Of a DNA stretch of 64,000 nucleotides, positions 12,461 through 23,170 are shown piece after piece. The stretch is from Climacium dendroides (Eukaryota > Streptophyta > Bryopsida > Hypnales > Climaciaceae): contig OX467082.1 in the NCBI GenBank assembly GCA_950106755.1, forward strand, positions 49,494,588 through 49,558,587, read 5' to 3'. Within the stretch, counting starts at the first letter, position 1. The number at the start of each line of letters is the position of its first letter. The position numbers and the translations under genes were made by a program. Under the pieces are notes generated by a model. It did no database searches. It had not been told where the DNA came from and saw only the letters and a program-made list of their open reading frames with translations.

Positions 12461-15443
12461 TCCTGGACTTTCCTTTTCCGGTACCACTTGTGGATTTTCA
12501 TTCACTGGTCTAGCTCGTGTGTTGAAATGCAATCCTTTACATCATTGGGAATGTAGCCTATTGCTTTCCAAAACGAACAGCTCTAAGTTCCTCCGAGGTG
12601 CTCTCTCTCTCTCTCTCTTCATGCAGCCCCGCAATTCCTCTCCCCCAGCTGTGGTCGGTGGATGCAGCGCCTCCTCCCCTCTGGTAAAATCAGCCACCAA
12701 TCCAATCCAATAACTTACTTACAGTACTACTGACTGCACACCATACCAGTGACCAATTAAGGGCCGCATGACCAATTGGTGGGGGTGATGGATGAGCAAT
12801 TGGTGGAAAGTGAGAAACATGCACTCCACTTGGAGGCTGAAGGGATCATAGGATTGCACTTCGGTGCAGATGAGCCCATCCCCGCCATGGGAGCCCATTC
12901 TATGTCATTCATGCATTGGGAAGTCTACCCTCAGGAGGCCACCCAAGGGGATCTTGGGGGCAGAGAAGACCGCGGGAGGGGAGGGGAGGGGAGGGGAGGG
13001 GAGGGGGCTCTGTCAGTTTTCCCAGATCCAAACAATGGAAGGTAGGAAGAAATGAAATAAAAAAGTAGACGCACCCATTCCCGTCTCCTTTAACCCTGGA
13101 AGGACGCATGATTTGGTGAATGTGTGAATCAGTGGGTTTTAAAAATCCAAAAGAACTCGCTGGGAAGTCAAAGCACTTTAGAAGGCCTCTCCTTTCCACG
13201 CAAAACGGGGAGGATGAATAGTTGCACTTGTGTCCCACATGGAAAGATTCTTTCTCATTCATCGGTGGAAAAGGGGCCGCAACGTCCTTTATGGATCAAG
13301 AACTCCTCCCTCATGTACCATGGGTGCACATTTTCTTTTTAGAATGTACTCCACTGGTACATGATGATGGAATGGGGTGCAAGGTGGGAATGTGTGTGTT
13401 TACCTTAACCCTTAATAATCCAAGCGACCATTTTTGATCATTGCCCTTCTTTTTTGAGCTTCCCATTCTCAAATTTTTAATATATATCATGTTTAGAAAA
13501 CAGATTGCATTATGAACCTAATGGCAAAAGTTTGATCAAATTGTGAGTTAAACTTTGCCTTGAGGAATTCTTTGAAGTTAAGTGGTGTAGTGTAGTTTAT
13601 AGCTCATTTAGAGGGGGGGGGGCATGGACTAAAAAGTTTGCCAACCAATTTAATTCTTGTCCACCTCAAAAAGGCACACCCACATGAAAATGAGAGATTC
13701 AAGGAGAAGACAAGTATCCCATTCTTGTTTTTCTTACAATCAAACACTACTCTCATTTCAATGTCCACCATGCATTGCAAGCCTGTATGAATTGAAAAAT
13801 GTTTGGAATGTTGTGAAATTTTACATGTATATTTTCAACTCTCTTATCTTTCACTAAGCACAAAAGGCATCATTTCAAAATATTCTCACAAAGATATGCT
13901 TCTTCAAAATGCACTCCCCCATTAGATGAAATTTGAGGGCAATAAAAGAGTGTGGATTCCTATAAATTCCCAAACTATGGGGAACTTTGGGAACTTTGCC
14001 AAATCAACAGTTTGAGATGATTCATGATTGAGACCTTGTCACGTTAGATAATTTTAATTAATTAATTAGTAATTTTTTAAAAAACTATTTTTAAAATTTT
14101 TAAATATTATTTTATTATTTTTATTATTTTTATATTTTGATGCGTTCTTAGCCTTGAAAACAAGCCTGAAACATCCCTCTTGAGGCTTCAAATTTCTTCT
14201 ATTGTATATTTCCATTGACCCAAATAAAACTTCAAACATAAATATTTCCTAAACCGTGTAGTCAAATATTCTAAATTCTTTTGAGGTGCTCACTTTCAAT
14301 GTGAACTTCAAGATGCTACAATTATATTCTATCCAAGCAAAAAAAATGCTCAAATTCTTGGCAGTTTTGACCTAGCTTGAAAGTACACTCCCCTTGGGTC
14401 ATTAGTGGGTAACATTCTACTTCTTTAACCCCTAAAGGCTCCCCTAGTCATTGTGGAAATCATATTTTTTTTGTACCGTATGAGTCATTTGCTTAATAAA
14501 ATCTAATAGCATTCATTAGAGGTCAAACTACTATGCAATACTGTTCCTTTTCCCATAAAATTCCGAGGATGAATATGTACACTTTTGTCTTATATATAGG
14601 GATTCTTTGTCATTTATCGGACAACATCCATGGACCATGGTGTTGTTCAAAGATTAATTGCCCTTTGATTAAGAGAGTCACCAAAATGCTTTAACCCTTT
14701 ACGTACTAAGAATTCATGATTTTAAGTTGTATACACTTTGATTGATTATATTGTAGAAAGTATAATGGAAATGAAATTTTTTATTATATCATTAACTTGA
14801 ATTAAGAGCATTGCATGCATTGGTTTAAATAAATAATTTTTAAAATAAAATTTTAAATTCCATATAAACTCCTCAAAATTGCTTAAAAAACATGAAGCGC
14901 AATTTGGGCTTCTTAATCATTAAAGGATTAATTATTGAGCCAATATGTAGATAATTTGTTTCTACAATGAACAATAAAGTAATCTATCAATCCTTAGCAT
15001 CATTCTAAGATTAATGTCACAACCTACATGAATATCTAAAGTGCAAAATGAAGGTGATAATATGGAATTATATAACTTTGTGACAATATAGTGTTGAATA
15101 TAAGAATGACATGAAGAAGGCCCAAAGACTATAGATCTAAAATGTCCTTCTCATATGTGTACTTCATTATATTTTTGTATATAACTTTTGGTAATATAAT
15201 AGAATGTGATAGTCAATATTCTAAAAAATTTAAACTCAATACATATATTCTTTTACATTACCTCCTCTAATACATATTGTATTAGTTATTTAAATATATT
15301 AAGCACTTAGGTTCTAACTTGCTTATCCAATTCATATTAAATTTATCCCACACATTGAATGTATAATTTTCATATGTAAAATCATTCTTCATGGTTCCAT
15401 ACCAAATTCATCACCAATCTCATTATGTTCTTTTAGCTAGTTA
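12461..15443. other. Intergenic with simple repeats and TTAA-type termini
   Basis: Contains a CT microsatellite (about 12602-12619), a (GGGGA)n tract (about 12974-13006) and a poly-G run (about 13613-13621). Several motifs like the left termini of the TTAA family occur: TTAACCCTGGAAGGAC at 13090, TTAACCCTTAATAATCC at 13405 and TTAACCCCTAAAGG at 14425. A small candidate element runs from TTAACCCTTTACG at 14691 to AAAGGATTAA ending at 14931. DNA from about 13.4 kb is very AT-rich. No gene recognised. Confidence 0.45.
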
Positions 15444-16228
15444 CTAGCGGTTGGCGCTTGCTATGCTACACATTCACCATTAGAATTTCATTAGAATTTT
15501 TATGTATTAGATAGAATGTAGAGCAAGAATTTCAATAAATCTTTAGATAAAAATTACTAAAATCTTCATATCATTTTTTTATAAATAAGCATATATTGAA
15601 ATAAATAATAGAAATTTAATGAATGATGAATGAAATACATGCAATGATGAATACGGTAAAAGATACACATACATTAAAATGCATTAGAAATTGGACTCAA
15701 TTATTACAAACAATGGCAACCCAAATTATAGAAGAATTTAAAGGAAAAACTTGTAAATCTCAAAAGCTTTGTGAATAATCTAACTCAAAGCTCATAAAAG
15801 CACAAAATCATAGAAATGCAAAAGAAGTATAAAGCCAAAAAAAGCAATGGAATTGCTACCTTTATAATATCACCATATCGATCCTCTTTAATATCACCTC
15901 AATTGCAATGACTATATTATTTCTATAATATCACCCTTTGTAAAAAGTGATATTACAGAGGTGATTGTGAATTGCTACTTTATTTCAGTAATATCACATT
16001 GTGTAAAAATATGATTTCTATATTCGCATGATTGAAAATATTTTTATAAAATAATTAAAATAGTTATTTTAAAGACTTATCAAAATCATTATTGTGCATT
16101 CTATTCAAATATATCAAATTTTTACTAATATGTGATACAATGAATGCGTAGCATAGCAAGCATGAGCCCCTAGTATTAATGATAGCATTTGTAATATTAC
16201 AGAGGAACTTATGATTTTAGTAGTATGA
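15444..16228 (-). mobile_element. Non-autonomous Helitron, copy 1
   Basis: Read on the minus strand it begins TCATACTACTAAAATCATAA and ends GCCAACCGCTAG, flanked by A before and T after, the Helitron insertion signature with a CTRR 3' end. It is 785 bp and has no Rep/helicase frame. Near its 5' end (plus 16140-16173) it carries an inverted copy of its own 3'-terminal segment. The interior holds complementary stretches with the motif GTGATATTACAGAGG. Confidence 0.8.
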
Positions 16229-16456
16229 TTATTGGTTCTAAGCCATAGGTTGAGGAGGGTTTGCATCAATAGAAGCTATATGTGAAGAAGCTTCAACAAG
16301 GACCTTACTTAAAAAGTGTGTCAATGCTACAAAGTCATAGCCAATCGAAGCGTAGCTACTTGTTTCTTTTGCAACTACAAAAGTGGTTGCGTGGTCATCA
16401 AAGGATTAAAAGAAGTTTGATTGCTATGAAAATGAAATTAACATTATAAACATTGG

Positions 16457-17327
16457 TTAACCCCTAAAGGAACAAATTGTATTTTTTGGAAACATAGCAA
16501 TTTGGGGTAGCTCACTACAGGCAGAATTTATTTTTTTGAAATTTTCACACAATATGGAGACAAAGAGTAGCTTTTAGGCCCAATAATTTTCATAACTTTT
16601 AACTACATGGTTAAAAAGTTATTATATGATATATATTTTCTTTTGAATTGTGAGTAGCCTGGGTAGTTCAATTATATATATATAAAGCTTTGAACCATTC
16701 TATTTTGATTAATGAGATGAAAGCTATGAGGAGTTTTAGTTTGCGGGTAGTTATGGGATCTCTACTCTAAAACAAACTTTGAAGTCTTTTATTTAACTTA
16801 AGTTCCAATATTTTTCAAAAAAAATAAAAACAAAAGATGTAGGTTGTTTATTACAACATTACGGCCATTCGAATTGGCATTTTTCAAGTCCATAACTAAA
16901 TTCTTATCTATTCAGTATTTTGAATCATGCTTTATTTTTCTCTACATACTATTTTTTCTATATGTTGTACAATTCCAAATGATCTGAAATTTTCAAACAT
17001 GTAGCCAACTTGACTTGAACAATGAATCCAAAGAAGTACCAACAACACATACATTTTTTCGTACAAATGTGACCTTGTAAAGTGTAGATGCCCAATTTTT
17101 TGTAAGGCCCAACAAAGAATTTTCGTCACTTCAAATGCTAATACCTTTCAATCTACATTGTGAAAATTTCTGGAAATTTTTCTACATTTTCTCAAACCAT
17201 TTCTCTAAAAGATCCAATGGTTACATGTGTCCAAAAATGATATCTCTCTAAACTTGGTACTTGTATTAGAAATGGCAATTTTGGAGCATTTTTGGTGAAA
17301 AAATAGTCAAAAAACTTTGGGGGTTAA
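16457..17327. mobile_element. TTAA-bounded TIR element, copy 3
   Basis: TTAA (16457-16460) then CCCCTAAAGGAAC; the right end is AACTTTGGGGG then TTAA (17324-17327). Core about 863 bp. The inverted ends share the CCCC(T/C)(A/C)AAG pattern of the other copies. No coding frame of note. Confidence 0.55.
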
Positions 17328-18000
17328 ATATCTTTTTGTTATCTCACATTCTCATCAATCATGTGGCTAAAAGATGTGAAGTGATAATATAAGTGTTTAT
17401 TATTTAGATCAAAGAATGAAAAGAAGAGTTGTTCTTATAAAAAATTACATAAGATAGTATGCTTGTAAAGTGTCCATTTAAGAGTTGATTGCCTTTTCTA
17501 GGAAGCTAAACTCCTAGAATCCTAAAAACAATTTTGAGTACATTTTCGTAGGAAGATAAATGGAATTGGCATCTAACCCAAGTTTGTTTCAGATTTTTTG
17601 GACCTTTGTGGAGTTAGTTGTGAATTTTCGAAGTTGAAACGCAGCGGTCACTAAAGCCAACTACCACGTGAAATGTACATTGTTGGTAGTGTGATACATT
17701 GAAGAAAGCAAAGTGTACCTCTTTTAAAGCATGGGCTCTTCTAGAGCATACTGCCTCGTAAGGCCGGTTTATAGCTGGGGCCGGATTGAGGGCCGGTCGG
17801 AACTCTCCAAGTCTGAACCCTATAGGATTGCTCAATTAGTTCCGTGAACCTGGGACGGAGTACTCCATAGGTCAAATTGCACTGAAGTAAATAATGTACA
17901 GCCAGTATCTTATTGTTTCCTTCAGTATCATTCTGCTGCATACCTTATTATTAATAATAAGCTTCTACTTACTTGGAATTGAACTTTTCCTGTGATGACA
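17328..18000. other. Intergenic, no gene recognised
   Basis: AT-rich to about 17.6 kb, then more balanced. Short frames only, without recognisable motifs. Confidence 0.4.
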
Positions 18001-18921
18001 GATGGCAAGACACTTTTGTGCCTCGCATTTACCGTGCAGGAAGATCATGGCCTCACTCGCTCCCAAAGATAAATCTAACTTACAGAAAAGAGAGACTGAG
18101 AAAGCAGAGACTGATGCAGCAGTACTGTACTTCCCAAAGTTAGAAACGGTAGCTTTTTCGTGCTCACGGCAACTGACTGAGACAAACAACAAACAATGGA
18201 CGGAAGAAAGAAAGGGCAGTGGATCTCCCTTCTGAGTGAGTTCTGTCTGACAGGCAGGCACCCAAACGGAAATCCAAATCGGCATCGAAAGGGCCTCACG
18301 AAGGGGTGCCGCACGTAGTGTTGGGAATAATAAGTCCCACATCCGTCCACAGCTAAGCTGCTACCAGGGCCCTTTCACTTGGCTTCGCTTCGCTTCCCTG
18401 GACTACTCCACTCAATCGGCAGGAACGTCGGACGGGACGGAACGGAAAGAAGACGGACGGACTGCTCGACGTTCATCGCGGAACCTTCAGGTCATCCCAG
18501 TGCCAAACAAATTGTCGGTTGCTCCGTCATTCACGAACGACTGACTGACGGAACTTCCATGGACCAGTGGGATACAACCGTCCGTCCACATCGATACAAT
18601 AGCATCTGAGCGACGGACGGACGGAGCCACGGAGCCACTGGTAACTTAAGATACTGGACATCCATTAGTTCTCGACCGACCTGCATTCCAACGAAGCCAG
18701 AAAAATTCCCCCCGTGCACGTACCTATACCCACGGACCGGACCCTATTGCCGCCGATCACCTTCTCGCCCGCTCGCTCGCACTATAAATCAAGTTCGACT
18801 GCCTCTCTGCCTCTCACATCAGTCACCTCACCAATCTTGAATATTCAGTTACAATTGCAGGCAGTTCTTTCCGTTTCTTACCAAATTGGCGTGCCAGTCT
18901 CCAATTCATTTACATTCCATC
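18001..18921 (+). promoter_or_regulatory. Upstream region of YG-repeat gene B, with TATA box
   Basis: GC-balanced DNA rich in GACGGACGG-type repeats (about 18420-18630). A clear TATAAA lies at 18783-18788, about 134 bp before the ATG, after a CTCGCTCGCAC stretch. A CACGTA core sits near 18716. Gene A has its own TATA-like run at a similar distance, so both genes look like conventional Pol II promoters. Confidence 0.55.
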
Positions 18922-19865
18922 ATGTCTTACGGCGACGACTCCGGCTACGGTGGCCGCAAGCAATCGGGCTACGGGGATGACTCCACCTTGGGAGACAACA
19001 CTGAGGGAGGATATGGCCAGAAGACTAGCAGCTATGGAGACGACACTACTCAGGGAGGCTACGGTCAGCAAACCGGCGGCTACGGAGACGATGCTGGTCA
19101 GGGAGGCTATGGGCAGAAAACCAGCACCGGCTATGGAGACGATGCTGGTCAGGGAGGCTATGGGCAGAAAACCAGTACCGGATATGGAGACGACACTACT
19201 GACGCAGGCTATGGTCAAAAATCCACCACCGGCTATGGATCGCAACAGAAGGATTCCGATGGCGATGGCACTCCCGATGAATTCCAGAACAGCCAGTTCA
19301 ACAAGGAGGATGTGAGATTTTATATATCTGGCTCATTCGAATCAATCTTTTTTTTTTATCATCTTTCCTCGCACTTGCCTTGATTCTGATTGCTTGAATA
19401 ATGTTTGAGTGATTGTACGTTTCAAAGGCTTGGAAAACTACGTTCACAGTTAAAACAACGACGTGCATGATGCACATCCTCATTTTGTGGAATCTTTGTT
19501 TCTTTACTTTCATGTTTGTGTTGGTACGATACGATGACTTGACGGATTTAGAATGTTCATTTATTGAAAGGCAATAGATGGGTCCTGCGTTGAGCCTTCG
19601 GTTATGTGTAATCATTGTGCAGGTCGAGAATTTGAAGGATCGCACAGACATTGATGACGATGAGCGAGAGCATCGTCGCAAGAAGTTGATGGCAGAGGTG
19701 GCAGGAGGCGTGGTTGGCGCAGGAGTGCTGGGAGTCGCCGGGTACGAGGCTTACCAACACTTTGGCAAGGACGACGACGACCAGAAGACAACGGGAGATG
19801 ACGGTCAGCCTATCCAACAGACCGGTGACGGAGAGCAGCCTGAGAAGAAGAGCTCGTGGTTCTAA
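18922..19865 (+). CDS. Tyr/Gly/Asp-repeat protein with DxDGDG loop and glycine-zipper core, paralogue B
   Basis: Family not recognised; paralogue of the minus-strand gene at 6077-7348. Exons 18922-19311 and 19623-19865, phase-0 GT/AG intron at the same position as in A (after NKED), giving 210 residues. Exon 1 starts MSYGDDSGYGGRK and has GGYGQKTSTGYGDD repeats, then DSDGDGTPDEFQ (residues 111-122). Exon 2 begins VENLKDRTDIDDDEREHRRK then MAEVAGGVVGAGVLGVAGY; over 47 core residues it differs from A at five. The tail is short and acidic, without the second repeat block of A, and ends KKSSWF like A's NSWF. A 51-bp unit is duplicated in tandem near 19096-19197. Likely disordered and hydrophilic apart from the core helix. 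A stress role is a guess; binding partners and location are unknown. Confidence 0.87.
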
Positions 19866-21250
19866 ACCATCAATGCATTAATCAATTAGTCGCTTGCGAG
19901 GGTAGCCTTGTGTCTGCAAGGTTCATATGTGTAATTGATGTAAATCCCTGTTCTGTATTGGTACCGTCCGATCCAGTAGTTCAGTTGTGGATTTGCTAAC
20001 TTCAAGTCTCCACAACTAGGCTGCTCTAGTGAACTCCGGTTGTGCAAAGCTTAATTTGGTGAATTGAAACGTTCATCCGAGAATGCTTAATCGTTCTTAA
20101 CTAATGCGTATATGTGCTGTTCTTCAATCAATATACTGATCGATCAATGTCTTGCAAAACACACTTAATTAATACTTCCTGGTTTTGTGTGAACCTCGTC
20201 TTCCAGTCCTGGCCTCCACTTTTGAGTGGACGTTGTCTACTGGTACGTGAACAGATTTTCGATTCCTGAATTGAAACCGATTTCGCAGTGAGTGCACCTA
20301 AATGCATGCAATCCTGCATATGGTTTCAAGACCTGGAATCTGTGTCTTGTGATCCCATATTTCCTACCAACAGTTGAGGTGATCTCAGCCGGTCTCTGTC
20401 GGTGCATTGGCTCTAGCTCGTTTGTATTTTTATGTTGTGCCAGCGGCCTTCACTTCTTCGGAAATTCCACCATCCACGTACCTACCTTCCTATTCGCAGA
20501 GGACAATTCCAGAACGGAAATGGACAAATGTATGCCCTTTTATGCCCCAATTCCATTCTTAGTGTATCCCAGTTGATCCTATTTGATCATCACTGGAGTT
20601 TTCCTGTGCCCTTGCACGGACCTTGACAGTACGTTCGATCTGTCGATCAATATTCCTGCCAGCGATCGACTCGCTCGTCCATTTCGGGTTCAGCATACAT
20701 TTAAACCACATCGATCTGCAGGAAGTGTCTCGATCAGTGGGCGATGGCACCCAGTTCCTGAAAGCCCGAGGGAGTACCGCGCGAACGGCAGCCACTCCAG
20801 CGCGCAACCTCGCTAGCCGGGGATGAAGATCAGTTACTCCTCCATGCCATTATTTATTATTCTCGAGTGAAAGGGATCGGGAAAAGGTGCTAAAGGCAGG
20901 TGCTGAAACGCATCCCTGGTCCGATATATCGTTCGATCGTTCGATCGTTCGAAAAGTGAAGTTAGCCGGGGACTGCAGGTGATCAGGAGCTGCTGCTGGA
21001 GTGCAATCTCGATCGACGACGTCTGATCGAGCTCCGAGCATATCCGCAATCGTCGACGTCCGTCGGCACTGCGCATCGTCAGGACCATCAAGCGCGTCTG
21101 GACACGAGGCAGCCTCTCTTGGTGCGCAAGTGGGATTCCAAGTGGATATGTTTGCTGCTCATGGGGAGGGATGGCCTCATTGGACAGGACTCACAGTGCC
21201 CGCCCCAAAAGTCTGTTCCCCTCCCCCGTTTTTGTGTGGGAAAAGGCGGA
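19866..21250. other. 3' flank of gene B and a GC-rich island, no gene recognised
   Basis: The first few hundred bases are probably the 3' UTR of gene B. About 20.6-21.25 kb is GC-rich and dense in GATCGA/CGATCG words, including a (TTCGATCG)n run at about 20930-20955. Frames on both strands are open for 60-126 residues but contain no motif I recognise. Confidence 0.4.
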
Positions 21251-22602
21251 GGGGAGAAAAAAAATCTAACGTAGAAACAACAAGGGTTCTTAGAAGTGGT
21301 TCAAATGTGCCCACTAGCATGATTTTAGGATGTAAATGCATGTTCATTGTGTATGCCTTAAATTTATTTATTTTTAAATGACATAAAACATGTACCTGAG
21401 GTATGCATAATCATCTTATTTACATTTGAACCGTTTAAAAAACCTTGTTGGTTTTACATGCCTCTATCTTAGTTGGGAGGACTTTAGACAATGTCATCCT
21501 TCCCCAAATTGCCATCCTTCCTTTCTTTCTCAAAAAATAGAAGGATACTAGACATTACATTACATCCAAAACTCTAGGCTCATGGGAGTCAATAAAGGAC
21601 TTTAGATTGATTTCAAGAGAACATTATTTAATTAGGTAATTTTCATCTAATTTGACAATTTGATTTTTAGAAGAATAGGTCTTCTTTAAAAAAAGATCAC
21701 AACAGATGTGTTTTTTAGAGTGTATTTTGGAAACCTATACCTCTTTGTTCTAAATTTAAATTTTTTGTTAAATCTAACACAATTGTGTTGGAAGAAATGC
21801 AAATTTATAAATCTATGACTAAAATAATGTTGAAACGGGGTTATTTCCAACACAATTATGCTAAATTTAACAAAAAACATCAGTTAGAACAACATATATT
21901 TTTTTCTAATGAGGCTAGTTTCTACTCCAATTTATAATTTTTTTGAATACTCCTATAAAAACAATTTATTGCAATTTGAACTTTGGACATATAACCAAGT
22001 ACAATCTTTTGATTTCTTAATTATGGAATCACAAAAAATTCTTTAAAATATAATATATAGTTATAGTTATATAGTTGGTAAAAAAATTAGATGTTAGAGC
22101 ATCCTTCCTATTTGTTATGAATTTTCTTCACTTTTTCTTCCAAAATTCATAGTATTTTCAAATTATCACAATAAAATCTAAAACTTTTATGATATATAAA
22201 AGATATGTGATTTCATCTCAAAATTTTAAAAAATTCATTACATATGAATGTGGAGTATAAATATGGAGCATATGGTGTGAAGAAATTTGAAGAAATTTGT
22301 TCCTTTAAGTTAGGAATGCCCAATTTTTATTTTATGGAATTGAATTATTTCACTATTTTTCAAAAATCAAACATCAAAGTATCCATTTTCTTGGTATTTT
22401 TCATCACTCTTTTTTATGCATAATTTTTAAGGATAAATTTTTTTAGGCCTGAATTTTTATAAATTTACTATTTATAATTTTTTATAAATTATCCATATTT
22501 CATTTTATTTTTAAAAAGAATTGTTTCCAAAGTCATAGTATTCACTAAAATAGGGTCATTTGAGACACAAAAGACAATTATTTTTTGCAATCACACAACT
22601 CT
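21251..22602. other. AT-rich intergenic, no gene seen
   Basis: Very AT-rich with frequent homopolymer runs. No frame longer than about 65 residues and no motif. Confidence 0.5.
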
Positions 22603-23170
22603 TTAACCCCTAAAAACCCAAGGGGTTTGGACAAAATACAAATGTGTTATAAAATAAGAGTTCTATAACTTTTTTGAAGTTTGCATCAACAAAGATAATG
22701 TGAAGTATAAAAAGTAGAAAGAATTTGTACAATTGAAATTATAAAACTAGTTTTAGATTCCCTTCAAATGAATTTTGAAGATATAGCTTCAAAATTCACC
22801 AAAAACATAATTTCTCTCTTTAGCATTTGAATTTTTTTTTATTGGTAAAAATCATGGTTTCTATTGATTTGTGAACAAATTCATAAGATTTAGTAATGAA
22901 AACACCAATACTTTATTGAAATAGTAAGTTTTTCAACACTAGGCAAATCTAAATTCTTTGTGCTATATATAGGGTTGTCTTTTAGTATTTATATTCAAAA
23001 CTAAAATCACTACAATCAGTAAAAAATTATAAGAAAAATATATCTCTCTCTATATATCCCTATATATATTTATTTATTTACATAAATTGAAGAAAAAAAA
23101 TTCTGCCCACAAAATGTTGCCCGAAGTTGGGCAGCAACCAAAAATGGTTGCTTGAGCGCTTAGGGGTTAA
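22603..23170. mobile_element. TTAA-bounded TIR element, copy 4
   Basis: TTAA (22603-22606) then CCCCTAAAAACCCAAGGGG; the right end is GCGCTTAGGGG then TTAA (23167-23170). The outer inverted repeat CCCCTAA is perfect and the target word is identical on both sides. Core 560 bp, non-coding. Confidence 0.6.
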
